Of a stretch of 64,000 nucleotides of DNA, positions 35,488 to 43,902 are shown piece by piece. The position numbers and the translations under genes were made by a program. A model generated the notes under the pieces. The model worked only from the letters and a program-made list of their open reading frames with translations. It did not search any database and was not told the DNA's origin. How positions within the stretch are numbered: the first letter of the stretch is position 1; every line of letters starts with the position of its first letter. The stretch covers positions 248,001 to 312,000 of the forward strand of contig NZ_JASAOF010000002.1 of NCBI RefSeq assembly GCF_029952525.1, read 5' to 3'. This DNA comes from Saccharopolyspora ipomoeae (lineage in GTDB: Bacteria; Actinomycetota; Actinomycetes; Mycobacteriales; Pseudonocardiaceae).

Positions 35488-35562
35488 AGAGGACCTCCCC
35501 TGGGCAGGTCCGGACGCCGCCATTCCGGTGAAGCGTCGCGGAAGTAGCCACCGCCGGCTCCT

Positions 35563-35973
35563 GTGGTGCCGTCGACGACCAGGACGTGGCTGTCCGAGGT
35601 GGTGGAGATCGACGGCGGCTACGGCCAGTGGCGACGTGGCGACGCGACCTTCGACGGGCAGGTACACCCGCACAGCGTCATCGGCTCCACCTGTTCGAAA
35701 TCCGATGACGGCCACGAGCTGTTCGCCCTCGACCGGCGATTTCAGCGTTTTCAGGCCACGCTGGGCATCGCTGACGGTGCGCCCGCCGGCACCGTGACCC
35801 GATTCGTCGTGGAGCTCGACGGTCGAGAGCTCGCCAGTCGGGAACTGCGGCCAGGGGAAGTGGGCCTGCTCGACGTGCCCGTGGCCGATGGTGAGCGGCT
35901 GCTGCTGCAGGTGGACAACATCGATTCTGAGTGCAGCGCCTCAGCGGTCTGGGGCGAAGCGGTTCTTCGCTGA
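35563..35973 (+). CDS. NPCBM-like beta-sandwich protein, possibly a truncated gene
   Basis: 136 residues if started at GTG 35563, with no ribosome site visible. The sequence WLSEVVEIDGGYGQWRRGDA, HPHSVIGSTCSKSDDG, FQRFQATLGIADGAPAGTV and LLQVDNIDSECSASAVWGEAVL fits the NPCBM (novel putative carbohydrate-binding module) fold, usually attached to glycosidases or kinases. No partner domain is in frame. It may be a free-standing binding module or the 3' remnant of a larger gene; an unconvincing start favours a remnant. Confidence 0.5.
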   Translation: MVPSTTRTWLSEVVEIDGGYGQWRRGDATFDGQVHPHSVIGSTCSKSDDGHELFALDRRFQRFQATLGIADGAPAGTVTRFVVELDGRELASRELRPGEVGLLDVPVADGERLLLQVDNIDSECSASAVWGEAVLR

Positions 35974-36155
35974 ACACCGCCCACCGCGATCCTCAGCTCC
36001 AGTTCATCACCCCCGAGGGTGTGGTGTGTCCGCGCTCGTGGTGAAGGCGCCGGGCAGATTCCGCTCCAGTTCCACCCGCCCACCAACTAATTACGTCACT
36101 AACGTTATGGAACCAACGAAACGGAACTCTGACGAGGGAAAACGGACAGAAGGGA

Positions 36156-36183
36156 GGCGCGCATAATCGCGCTTATGTGCGGT
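36156..36183 (+). other. dif-like recombination site before the recombinase gene
   Basis: Structure 11-6-11: GGCGCGCATAA, TCGCGC, TTATGTGCGGT. The left arm equals the XerC arm of E. coli dif (GGTGCGCATAA) in ten of eleven bases, and the right arm begins TTATGT as XerD arms do. The arms are inverted repeats of each other (GCGCATAA/TTATGTGC, one mismatch). The site ends 11 bases before the start codon of a tyrosine recombinase, so it may be its core site, its operator, or both. Confidence 0.6.
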
Positions 36184-36194
36184 AAGATGGGATC

Positions 36195-37223
36195 ATGGAG
36201 ATTCAGGCGGCGGGTGGCGGCAGCTCGGTGGGCACGCGGGCGCAAACGGAACTGCTGGCCGCGACCACCCGCACCGGCCACACCCTCACCGCGCTGATCG
36301 CCTCCTGGCTGGGCTCGTTCACCGACTCCGCCGACACCCGCAGCGCCTACACCCGGGACCTGCGCGAGTACCTGGACTGGTGCACCCGCCGCGACCTCGA
36401 CCCGCTGACCGTGCGGCTGCCGGAGGTGCAGATGTACGCCGCTGAGCTGGCCGCCACCGCCAACCCGCGCACGGGCAGGCCCCCGGCGGCCTCCACCAGG
36501 GCGCGCAAGATCGCCGCGGTCTCCAGCTTCTACACCCACCTGGTGCGCGCCGGAGCCATCGACGCCAACCCGGCCCGTGATGCCGCTCGGCCCCGCTACG
36601 ACCGCCGGCACTCGCCGACCACCAGCGTTTCGGCCGAGCAGGCCTCGGTGATGCTGGCCGAAAGCCGCTCCTACCGGCATCGGACGCTGGGGCCGCAGGC
36701 CGCCGCGCTGGTGATGGCGCTGCTGATCGACCTGGGCGTGCGGGTCTCCGAGCTCTGCCACGCCGATCTGGCCGATCTCGGGCAGCGCGAGGGGATGCGG
36801 GTGCTCACGGTGCGGATGAAGGGCGGCAAGGTGCGCACCCGGCCCATCCCGCACGGCCTGCACGGGGTGCTCGACGCCTACCTGCAGCAGCGGCCCGAGG
36901 CCGACACCGATGCGCTGGTGATCACCCGGGACGGGCGGCGGGTCAACCGTCACCAGATCTACCGGCTCGTGCAGGCCCTGGCGGCCCAGGCCGGGGTGCC
37001 GATGCCGCAGCGCATCACCCCGCACTCGATGCGCCACACCTTCAACACCATCGCCCGCCAGCACGGCGCGGCCCTGGAGGACCGCCGCGACGCGCTCGGG
37101 CACTCCTCGGCGGCCATCACCCAGCTCTACGACCACGTGGCGCTGTCGCTGACCCGCGATCCGGCGCATCTGGTGGCCGAAGCGACCCGATCCCAACCGG
37201 ATTCATCCGAGCAATCCCCCTAA
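36195..37223 (+). CDS. Tyrosine recombinase / Xer-like integrase
   Basis: 342 residues, ATG at 36195. N-terminal SAM-like core-binding domain (about 33-135: AYTRDLREYLDWCTRRDLD, ARKIAAVSSFYTHLV) and catalytic domain with all residues: Arg183 (GVRVSEL), Lys212 (KGGKVR), His277 and Arg280 (HSMRHTF), His303 (LGHSS) and Tyr312 (QLYDHV). Compact like XerC/XerD, but the 28-residue N-terminal extension and lack of their usual neighbours suggest a third, independent recombinase. A dif-like site ends 11 bases before its start codon. No excisionase or phage gene is adjacent. Confidence 0.92.
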   Translation: MEIQAAGGGSSVGTRAQTELLAATTRTGHTLTALIASWLGSFTDSADTRSAYTRDLREYLDWCTRRDLDPLTVRLPEVQMYAAELAATANPRTGRPPAASTRARKIAAVSSFYTHLVRAGAIDANPARDAARPRYDRRHSPTTSVSAEQASVMLAESRSYRHRTLGPQAAALVMALLIDLGVRVSELCHADLADLGQREGMRVLTVRMKGGKVRTRPIPHGLHGVLDAYLQQRPEADTDALVITRDGRRVNRHQIYRLVQALAAQAGVPMPQRITPHSMRHTFNTIARQHGAALEDRRDALGHSSAAITQLYDHVALSLTRDPAHLVAEATRSQPDSSEQSP

Positions 37224-37298
37224 TCCGTTCGGTCACGGTGACGAAAGGATCTTGGGGTTTCCGCGATGAATTTCGCGCACCCGGGTAGTCCCTAGTGC

Positions 37299-37697
37299 AT
37301 GACCACACATACGCCCGCATCCACGACCGTCACCAACATCGGCGTCACCATGTTCACCGTCGCCGACCAGGACGCCGCCCTGGAGTTCTACACCGGCAAG
37401 CTCGGCTGGGAGGTTCGCGGCGACACCCGCTTCGGACCCGACGGCGAGTACCGCTGGCTGGAGGTCGCCCCGCCCGGGTCCACCTCGCGCCTGGCGCTGA
37501 ACCCGCCGATGGGCGGCGGGCAACCCGGCGGCTGCGGCATCGGCGTCGAGACCGCCGACGTGCACGGCGAATACGCTCGACTGCGCGCCCTCGGCGGGGT
37601 CCAGATCGACTCCGAACCCGAATCCAGCCCCGGAGCACCGCTGCTGTTCATGATCAGCGACCCCGACGGCAACCACATCGCCATCGTCGAAGTCTGA
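37299..37697 (+). CDS. VOC family (glyoxalase-like) protein
   Basis: 132 residues, ATG at 37299. Two beta-alpha-beta-beta-beta units: VTNIGVTMFTVADQDAALEF through FGPDGEYRWLEVAPPGSTSR and the second ending ISDPDGNHIAIVEV. VOC proteins bind metals and act as glyoxalases, dioxygenases or drug-binding resistance proteins; the metal ligands cannot be assigned with certainty. It is encoded back to back with the ECF sigma gene (stops adjacent at 37697/37698). Confidence 0.87.
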   Translation: MTTHTPASTTVTNIGVTMFTVADQDAALEFYTGKLGWEVRGDTRFGPDGEYRWLEVAPPGSTSRLALNPPMGGGQPGGCGIGVETADVHGEYARLRALGGVQIDSEPESSPGAPLLFMISDPDGNHIAIVEV

Positions 37698-38837
37698 TCA
37701 CGCCCCGGAATTGAGCCGGGCCGCCTGACGCAGGAGGTGGTCGCGTTCGGCGACACTGCTCGCCGAACGCGCCGCCTCGGCGTACAACCGCGCCGCCACC
37801 TCCCGGTCACCCGCGTGCTCGTGCAGGTAGGCACGCGTGGCGGTGTGGCGCGGCACCGACGGGTCGCAGTCGGCCAGTGCCGCCAAGCCCGCGTGCGGGC
37901 CGTCGGCCTCGCCGACGGCCACCGCCCGGTTCAGCCGCACCACCGGCGAACCGGTGAGCGCCAGCAGTTCGTCGTACCACTCCACGATCTGCGGCCAGTC
38001 GGTCTCGGCGGCGGTGGGCGCGTCGGCGTGCAGGGCGGCGATGGCCGCCTGCGCCTGGTACTCGCCCAACCGGTCCGCCGCCAGGGCTCGCTGCAGGAGG
38101 GCGACGCCGTCGCTGATCAGGCGGGTGTCCCAGCGGGTGCGGTCCTGCTCGGCCAGCGGTACCAGGCGCCCGTCCGGGTCGGTGCGCGCCGGGCGGCGGG
38201 CGTGGTGCAGCAGCATCAGCGCCAGCAGCCCCCGCACCTCGGGGTCGTCGGTGATGGCGGCCAGTTGACGGGTCAGGCGGATCGCTTCGGCCGCCAGGTC
38301 CACATCCCCCGAGTAGCCCTCGTTGAACACCAGGTACAGCACCCGCAGCACGGTGCCCACCTCGCCGTGGTGGGTGAAGCGGGCACCGGCGACGGTGCGC
38401 TTGGCGCGGCTGATGCGCTGGGCCATGGTGGATTCGGGAACGAGGTAGGCCTCGGCGATCTGGCGGGTGGTCAGGCCGCCGACCGCGCGCAGCGTCAGCG
38501 CCACCGCCGAGCTCGTGCTCAGGCTCGGGTGGGCGCACAGGAAGTACAGCTCGAGCGTGTCGTCGGCGTCCGGGACGGTCCCGGGTTCGGGTTCGGTCTG
38601 AACGCGGGTTTCCCGGTGGCGTCGTGCCGTCTCGCTGCGCGTCGAGTCGAGGAACTTGCGCCAGGCGGTGGTGACCAGCCAGCCCTTCGGGTCGCGGGGC
38701 GGGTCCTGCGGCCAGGTCCGCACCGCTTCCAGCAGGGCTTCCTGCACGGCGTCCTCCGCCGCGGCGAAGTCGGCTCCGCGACGGCGCAGGACGCCGATGA
38801 CGGCTGGGCTCCACGCCCGCACCGCGGTCTCGTCCAC
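37698..38837 (-). CDS. ECF RNA polymerase sigma factor with long C-terminal domain (ECF42 type)
   Basis: 379 residues from GTG at 38837. Sigma-2 region AVIGVLRRRGADFAAAEDAV and PKGWLVTTAWRKFLDSTRSE; sigma-4 region LRAVGGLTTRQIAEAYLVPE then STMAQRISRAKRTV. About 200 extra residues (VLRVLYLVFNEGYSGDVDLA, IAALHADAPTAAETDWPQIV, LNRAVAVGEADGPHAGLAAL) form the TPR-like domain of group ECF42. This group has no classical anti-sigma factor and is genomically linked to DGPF/YCII proteins; exactly such a gene precedes it by five bases. Confidence 0.92.
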   Translation of the reverse strand: MDETAVRAWSPAVIGVLRRRGADFAAAEDAVQEALLEAVRTWPQDPPRDPKGWLVTTAWRKFLDSTRSETARRHRETRVQTEPEPGTVPDADDTLELYFLCAHPSLSTSSAVALTLRAVGGLTTRQIAEAYLVPESTMAQRISRAKRTVAGARFTHHGEVGTVLRVLYLVFNEGYSGDVDLAAEAIRLTRQLAAITDDPEVRGLLALMLLHHARRPARTDPDGRLVPLAEQDRTRWDTRLISDGVALLQRALAADRLGEYQAQAAIAALHADAPTAAETDWPQIVEWYDELLALTGSPVVRLNRAVAVGEADGPHAGLAALADCDPSVPRHTATRAYLHEHAGDREVAARLYAEAARSASSVAERDHLLRQAARLNSGA

Positions 38838-38842
38838 CGGTG

Positions 38843-39256
38843 TTACTCGGTGATGGTGGGCGGGGCGGTCAGGAACGGGCGCAGCTCCAGCCATTCGTGG
38901 ATGGGTTCGCCGCCCGCGCCGGGTGCCGCCGACAGTTCCCCGGCCAGCTCCACAGCGCGGTCGTAGTCCTCGACGTCGATGACCATCCACCCGGCGATGA
39001 GGTCCTTGGTCTCGGCGAACGGGCCGTCGGTGACCGGGGGCTTGCCGGGCCCGTCGTGGCGCACCCACGTGCCCTCCGGGGCCAGGGCCTGGCCGTCGAC
39101 GAACTCACCGGTGGTCTTGAGGCGGTCGGCGAAGTCGTTCATGTAGCGCATGTGCGCGTCGACCTCCTCGGGCTTCCACCGGTCCATCGGCACGTCGTTG
39201 ACCGCCTCCGGAGCGCCCCGGTAGTGCTTGAGCAGCAGATACTTGGCCATGATCAT
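38843..39256 (-). CDS. YCII-related (DGPF) protein linked to ECF sigma factor
   Basis: 137 residues from ATG at 39256 with GAAGGAGA upstream. It begins MIMAKYLLLKHYRGAPEAVN and carries the DGPF motif in PPVTDGPFAETKDLIAGWMV. YCII proteins have a dimeric ferredoxin-like fold with conserved His/Asp. In ECF42 units they are thought to take part in the signal pathway and are often among the sigma targets. It is the first gene of the pair, with the sigma gene five bases downstream. Confidence 0.92.
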   Translation of the reverse strand: MIMAKYLLLKHYRGAPEAVNDVPMDRWKPEEVDAHMRYMNDFADRLKTTGEFVDGQALAPEGTWVRHDGPGKPPVTDGPFAETKDLIAGWMVIDVEDYDRAVELAGELSAAPGAGGEPIHEWLELRPFLTAPPTITE

Positions 39257-39460
39257 CGTCTCCTTCGGAGCTCGTGCGGTCATTGTGACCGCCTTTCACC
39301 CCGGGGACGGCGCCGAAACGCGATTCTCGACATCGCACCCGAGTTTTCTCCGAGATTTTTCCGGCCCGGGGATCCGGTGTTGTGTCACCGGTGTCACCGA
39401 CATCGCCCGCGGGGTGGGGTGAGGCTGGTGCCTGCACTCGCGAAGGGGAAGGAGACGACC

Positions 39461-39904
39461 ATGTCCGCGACCGTTCACCCCGCTCATCCGATGCAGGTGG
39501 GCCTCTCGCGTGCCCTGACCGGTGCTGTGGCCGGGCTCGGCGGCGGGATCGTCTTCGGCGTCCTCATGGCCGCGACGGGGATGTTGCCGATGATCGCGAT
39601 GCTGGTCGGGGCCGGCGGCGCCGGTGTCGGCGTCGTGGTGCACCTGGCGATCTCGGTGATCCTCGGTGCCGGCTTCGGCCTGATCGCGCCGTCGACCCGG
39701 TTCTGGCCGCTGCTGGCGGCCGGTGTCGCCTACGGCGTGCTCTGGTGGGTGCTGGGTGGTTTGCTGCTCATGCCCGCCGCGCTGGGCATGCCCGTGCTGC
39801 AGCTCGGGGCCACCGCGATGCAGAGCCTGATGGGGCATCTGATCTACGGCATCGTGACCGCGGCCGTGCTGTTCGCGCTGCGGCGGCGCACCGCCCACGC
39901 GTGA
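39461..39904 (+). CDS. Four-helix membrane protein of unknown function
   Basis: 147 residues from ATG at 39461, GGAAGGAG upstream. After VHPAHPMQVGLSRALTGAVAG come four hydrophobic segments with many Gly (GIVFGVLMAATGMLPMIAML, VVVHLAISVILGAGFGLIAP, FWPLLAAGVAYGVLWWVLGG, SLMGHLIYGIVTAAVLFAL). It may belong to a DUF6789-like group, but I am not certain. It lies 71 bases before a Crp-family gene on the same strand and divergent from the ECF/YCII pair, so it may be a target of one of them. Confidence 0.72.
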   Translation: MSATVHPAHPMQVGLSRALTGAVAGLGGGIVFGVLMAATGMLPMIAMLVGAGGAGVGVVVHLAISVILGAGFGLIAPSTRFWPLLAAGVAYGVLWWVLGGLLLMPAALGMPVLQLGATAMQSLMGHLIYGIVTAAVLFALRRRTAHA

Positions 39905-39975
39905 CCGAAGGCCTCGACGCACCGCCCTGCTGAGGCCGATGGTGGGGACGGGGCACCACCATCCGGGGAGGGCCT

Positions 39976-40680
39976 GTGCAGGAGGAGCCGTACTGCCTGT
40001 CCGAAGTCGACCTCTTCCGCGACCTGTCGCGGCGGGAGATGGTCGACCTGGGCGCACGCGCCCCGCTGCGCACCGTCGCGGCGGGCGAGATCCTGCACAG
40101 CCCGCAGCGGTCGGTCGGCACCCTGTTCATCATCAAGCGCGGCCGGGTGCGCCTGTACCGGATCGGCTCGTCGGGACAGGCGGTCACCACGGCGCTGCTC
40201 GGTCCGGGCACCGTCTTCGGCGAGGTCCCGCTGATCGGGATCCGGATGGGCGGCAACTGGGCTGAGGCGCTGGAGTCCTGCGTGCTGTGCGTGATGAGCC
40301 CGCAGGACGTGCGGCGGCTGCTGCTGGCCGATCCGAGGATCGCCGAGCGCATCACCGAGCGGATGCAACAGCGCATCACCGAGCTGGAGCGCAGGCTGAC
40401 CGATCTCGCCTCCAAAACCCTCGCCGAACGCCTCGCCGGCACCCTGTGGAGCCTGACCGCGGGGGCCTCGCGGGGCGCGGTGCCGGAACCGGTCCGGTTG
40501 ACCCACCACCAGCTCGCGGGTCTGGTCAGCGCCACCCGCGAACGCACCACCACCGCCCTGGGTGAGCTGGCCGAGCGAGGATTGATCCGGCTGCACCGCG
40601 GGAAGATCACAGTCACCGATCGGGACCGGCTGCTGAGCTACGCCGACGGGGGCGGGCGGACGGCCCGCGGCTCGGCGTGA
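39976..40680 (+). CDS. Crp/Fnr family regulator
   Basis: 234 residues from GTG at 39976 with GGGGAGG four bases upstream. Cyclic-nucleotide-like domain: GEILHSPQRSVGTLFIIKRG, VTTALLGPGTVFGEVPLIG; long dimer helix RIAERITERMQQRITELERR; and a winged helix LTHHQLAGLVSATRERTTTA. The phosphate-binding cassette lacks the usual Arg-Ser/Thr pair, so cAMP binding is doubtful. N-terminal Cys7 is not part of an Fnr cluster. Ligand unknown. Confidence 0.9.
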   Translation: MQEEPYCLSEVDLFRDLSRREMVDLGARAPLRTVAAGEILHSPQRSVGTLFIIKRGRVRLYRIGSSGQAVTTALLGPGTVFGEVPLIGIRMGGNWAEALESCVLCVMSPQDVRRLLLADPRIAERITERMQQRITELERRLTDLASKTLAERLAGTLWSLTAGASRGAVPEPVRLTHHQLAGLVSATRERTTTALGELAERGLIRLHRGKITVTDRDRLLSYADGGGRTARGSA

Positions 40681-40685
40681 GTCGC

Positions 40686-41555
40686 TCAGCGGCGGGTGAG
40701 GATCGTGGTGGTGTTGGCGGCGACGATGGCGGCGATGCAGGCCCACTGCGCGGCGTCGAGGTGCTCGTCGAGGATGAGCAGGCCGGTGGTGGCGGCCAGG
40801 ACCGGGTTGAGGCTGGCGACGATCGCGAACAGCGGGGCGGTGACGCGGCGCAGGGCCAGGGCGTCGCACAGGAACGGCACCGCTGAGGACAGCACGCCCG
40901 CGGTGATCGCGAAGCCCAGTGCCGGGCCGGTCGGCGGGTGGGTGAGCAGGACGGCGATGCCGATCGGGACGAACACCAGCCCGGACAGGCCGCAGGCGGT
41001 GGCGGTGCCCTGCGCGCCGGGCAGGCTGCGGCCCAGGGCGCGGTTGAGCAGGATGTAGCCCGCCCAGCACGCCGCGGCCAGCAGCGCCAGCCCCATGCCG
41101 AGGTAGTCGCTGGTGGGCTCAGGGCGCATCAGCACCGCGACACCGGTGGCGGCCAGCAGCGCGCAGGCCAGGTCGATGCGGCGGCGCGAGCCGGCCAGCG
41201 CCACGGCGAGGGGGCCGAGGAATTCGAGGGTGACGGCCAGGCCGAGTCCGATGCGGTCCACAGCGCTGTAGAGGGCGAGGTTGATGACGGCGAACACCCC
41301 GGCCAGCGCGAGGACCAGGCGCCACTGGGCGCGGGTGAACTCCCGCCAGCGCGGGCGGGTCGTGGCCAGCAGCACGAGGGCGGCGATCCACTGGCGCACC
41401 GCCACGACTCCGGCCGGGGTGATGGTGTCGAAGGCCAGCGATCCGATCGCCGCCCCGGTCTGGTTGGACAGGGCGCTGCCCGACATCAGCGCCACCCCGG
41501 CGCCCCGCGAGGCGGGGTCGGCGGCCGGGGGTGCGGGGAGCTGCGTGCTGGTCAT
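40686..41555 (-). CDS. EamA family transporter (RhtA-like)
   Basis: 289 residues from ATG at 41555. Ten hydrophobic segments forming two EamA repeats: SNQTGAAIGSLAFDTITPAG, LYSAVDRIGLGLAVTLEFLG PLAVAL and the second ending LNPVLAATTGLLILDEHLDA. The TPLFAIVASLNPVLAA segment is typical of RhtA threonine/homoserine exporters. Divergent from a LysR gene 69 bases away, a classical layout for amino-acid exporters regulated by the substrate. Confidence 0.88.
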   Translation of the reverse strand: MTSTQLPAPPAADPASRGAGVALMSGSALSNQTGAAIGSLAFDTITPAGVVAVRQWIAALVLLATTRPRWREFTRAQWRLVLALAGVFAVINLALYSAVDRIGLGLAVTLEFLGPLAVALAGSRRRIDLACALLAATGVAVLMRPEPTSDYLGMGLALLAAACWAGYILLNRALGRSLPGAQGTATACGLSGLVFVPIGIAVLLTHPPTGPALGFAITAGVLSSAVPFLCDALALRRVTAPLFAIVASLNPVLAATTGLLILDEHLDAAQWACIAAIVAANTTTILTRR

Positions 41556-41624
41556 GGCGGTGAGCCTGCCGCCGCGGGCTCGTTGCGCAAAATGCATCCG
41601 CCACGCCGCCGATACGCTTGAGGT

Positions 41625-42476
41625 ATGGATGTGGAGGTGCGGCAGCTGAGATGCCTGGTCGCGATCGTGGAGGCGGGCAGCTTCACCGACGCCGCCGTCG
41701 AACTCGGCCTGTCCCAAGCGCAGGTCTCGCGCACCCTGGCGGGGTTGGAGAACGCCCTGGGGGTGCGGTTGCTGCGGCGCACCAGCCGCCAGATCGCCCC
41801 GACCGCCGCCGGTGCGCGCGTGCTGACCCGCGCCCGCCGGGTGCTGGCCGAGACCGATGAGCTCGTGCGTGAGGCCACCAGCGAGCAGGCGGGGGTGCGG
41901 GTGGGGCACGCGTGGTCGGCGTTGGGCCGGCACACCGTGGACTTCCAGCGCCGGTGGGCGCGCGACTTCCCGGACGTGCGGTTGCAGCTGGTGCGCACCA
42001 ACTCCGCCACCGCCGGGCTGGCCGAAGGTGCCTGCGACGTGGCGGTGGTGCGTTCCGAACCCGACCGCAAGCGCTTCTCCGACGTCGTGGTGGGCTTGGA
42101 ACGCCGCTACTGCGCGATGGCGACCGACGACGAGTGGGCGCGGCGGCGGTTCGTGCGGCTGCACGACCTGGCCGAGCGCACGGTGCTCCTCGACCGCCGC
42201 GCGGGCTCGACCACCCCGCAGCTGTGGCCGCCGGAGCACCAGCCGGAGTTCGAGCAGACCTCCGACGTCGACGACTGGCTCACCGCCGTCTCCAGCGGGC
42301 GCGTCGTCGGCATCACCTCCGAAGCCACCCTCACCCAGTACCGGCGCAGCGGCGTGGTGTTCCGGCGGGTGCGCGACGCCCCGCCCATCCCGGTGCGCGT
42401 GCTGTGGTGGCGCGACGAACGCCACCCCCACACCGGCAAGGTCGTCGATCTGCTCACCGACCTCTACCGCCGATGA
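41625..42476 (+). CDS. LysR family regulator
   Basis: 283 residues, ATG at 41625. N-terminal winged helix MDVEVRQLRCLVAIVEAGSF then TDAAVELGLSQAQVSRTLAG and LLRRTSRQIAPTAAGARVL. The C-terminal substrate domain is complete (GLAEGACDVAVVRSEPDRKR, AVSSGRVVGITSEATLTQYR). Divergent from the EamA exporter, so it probably controls that gene in response to its cargo. A 68-base hairpin follows the gene. Confidence 0.92.
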   Translation: MDVEVRQLRCLVAIVEAGSFTDAAVELGLSQAQVSRTLAGLENALGVRLLRRTSRQIAPTAAGARVLTRARRVLAETDELVREATSEQAGVRVGHAWSALGRHTVDFQRRWARDFPDVRLQLVRTNSATAGLAEGACDVAVVRSEPDRKRFSDVVVGLERRYCAMATDDEWARRRFVRLHDLAERTVLLDRRAGSTTPQLWPPEHQPEFEQTSDVDDWLTAVSSGRVVGITSEATLTQYRRSGVVFRRVRDAPPIPVRVLWWRDERHPHTGKVVDLLTDLYRR

Positions 42477-42535
42477 CCCCCAGCCGTCGCAGACCGGGAG
42501 TCACGACACCTCCGGCCCCCGTTCTCACCTGACCT

Positions 42536-42603
42536 GTCGAAAACCGCGACATTCGTCGCGCGAAAACCGGGGTTTTCGACACGCGAATGTCGCGGTTTTC
42601 GAC
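42536..42603. terminator. 68-base stem-loop with 20-bp perfect outer arms
   Basis: GTCGAAAACCGCGACATTCG (42536-42555) pairs exactly with 42584-42603; inside, CGAAAACC pairs with GGTTTTCG (42561-42577), so almost the whole element folds. It lies between the LysR gene and a convergent gene. The AAAACC/GGTTTT blocks and length look like a dispersed palindromic element that also acts as a terminator. Confidence 0.7.
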
Positions 42604-42701
42604 GTGGGAAGGAGACCCGAATGGTTCGGGCGCCGGGCATGGGAAGGGCGTGGGAGTTTTCGTTGTGCTCGGTGTGGTGAATGCGGTGGTAGGTGCCGGG
42701 T

Positions 42702-43058
42702 TCATCCGCCTGGGACACGTGGTCGCGTGCCGTGACGGTTCTTTCCCGCGGAATCGGTGCGGTTGTTCGGGTCGATCAGGGTGACGTTGTTCGAGGCCCA
42801 CGCGTGGGCGGTTCTGAGGAAATACCTGTCGTTTCCCCATTCGACGGGGTGGGCCGGGATCGCGGCCAGCCAGGTGTGGCGATCGTGCTGCGGATCGACG
42901 CCGGGAAGGTCGGTGATCTCGAACGGGGGTCGCTTGAGGACGAAGAAGGAATGCCCCTCGCACACGTAGCCGCGTTTGACCGCGATGCGGGATTCGCCCT
43001 GAACCCACCGGAAGGTGACTCCGAAGTTGTAGTAGCGGGAAATGGGTTTACCGGCCAT
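42702..43058 (-). CDS. Conserved-looking hypothetical protein, 118 residues
   Basis: ATG at 43058 chosen because the sequence becomes protein-like there (MAGKPISRYYNFGVTFRWVQ); the frame continues upstream into a shadow of the next gene. Balanced composition (YVCEGHSFFVLKRPPFEITD, WLAAIPAHPVEWGNDRYFLR) with many aromatic residues and no signal or membrane helix. I do not recognise a family. It ends 98 bases from the long hairpin and is less GC-rich (codon third positions) than its neighbours, which may indicate transfer. Confidence 0.6.
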   Translation of the reverse strand: MAGKPISRYYNFGVTFRWVQGESRIAVKRGYVCEGHSFFVLKRPPFEITDLPGVDPQHDRHTWLAAIPAHPVEWGNDRYFLRTAHAWASNNVTLIDPNNRTDSAGKNRHGTRPRVPGG

Positions 43059-43242
43059 GTTCGGGACCGTAGAGCGATCACCCCGATCCGTCCCGCACTC
43101 GCCACCGCTCTCGCGCCGAAATTCGGCGAACGGCGCGAGCCCGGCCGTTCGCCGAACGAACTGCGGCGATTCTCCTCCGGCGTGTCCCGGCGGCGATGAA
43201 TCGACGAGCGGAACGCCCACGGTGACCAAGCAGGCTCGATGA

Positions 43243-43902
43243 TCACGGCACCAGCAGCAGCACCACGCTGCCGTGCAGGTACAGCACCGGGAACGCGGTG
43301 GCCACCGCAGCGGTGAACAGGACCGCCTGCGCGCACGCGCCGACACCGCGCAGCTTCCGCACCGCGCCCGCGCCCAGCAGGAGCACGCCGCCGACGGCTT
43401 GGCCCCACCAGTAGCGGGGGTCGGTGGAGGCGGCCAGGACGGTGAGCCCGTACCCGGCTTCACCCAGCAGCACCCCGCACGGGGCTGAGAGCCCCAGTGC
43501 GGCACGGGTTCCCGGCCGTCGCCGCCACCACTGCGCGCCCAGGCCCAGCAGCGGCCCGGCCAGCACCGCCGCAGCACCCCAGAACACCAGCAGCCCGGTC
43601 GAGGACGGGTAGCCGCGGGCGAGGTCGGTGGCCACGTATCCGGCGAGCATGCCCACCAGGCCCGTACACCCGCAGAGCGCGCCGGTGAGCGCCGTGGGCG
43701 CGGGCAGGGCCAGCAGGAACGCCAGCAGGGTCCAGGATCCGCTGGAGTTGGCCAGCGGTGCCCACCCGGCGGGCAGCCTGCCTTGGGCCAGGGCGGTGGC
43801 GGCCCCGGCGCACAACCCCAGTGCGATCGCGATCGCCAGGGCCGGTGCGGTGCCGCGTCGGCGGTGGCTGCGGGTGGGCACGTCGGGGACGACCGGGGTC
43901 AT
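43243..43902 (-). CDS. DUF6518-like multi-span membrane protein
   Basis: 219 residues, ATG at 43902. Six or seven hydrophobic segments with Gly-rich turns (APALAIAIALGLCAGAATAL, WTLLAFLLALPAPTALTGAL, GLLVFWGAAAVLAGPLLGLG, VLFTAAVATAFPVLYLHGSV). The pattern, including CGVLLGEAGYGLTVL and GAVRKLRG, fits the DUF6518 group of actinobacterial membrane proteins of unknown role. Stand-alone gene; the PIG-L gene is divergent. Confidence 0.75.
   Translation of the reverse strand: MTPVVPDVPTRSHRRRGTAPALAIAIALGLCAGAATALAQGRLPAGWAPLANSSGSWTLLAFLLALPAPTALTGALCGCTGLVGMLAGYVATDLARGYPSSTGLLVFWGAAAVLAGPLLGLGAQWWRRRPGTRAALGLSAPCGVLLGEAGYGLTVLAASTDPRYWWGQAVGGVLLLGAGAVRKLRGVGACAQAVLFTAAVATAFPVLYLHGSVVLLLVP

Noticed and set aside
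35528-35797. 89-residue + frame overlapping the NPCBM-like gene
   Set aside because: Arg/Ser/Pro-rich shadow; the NPCBM-like pattern is in the other frame.
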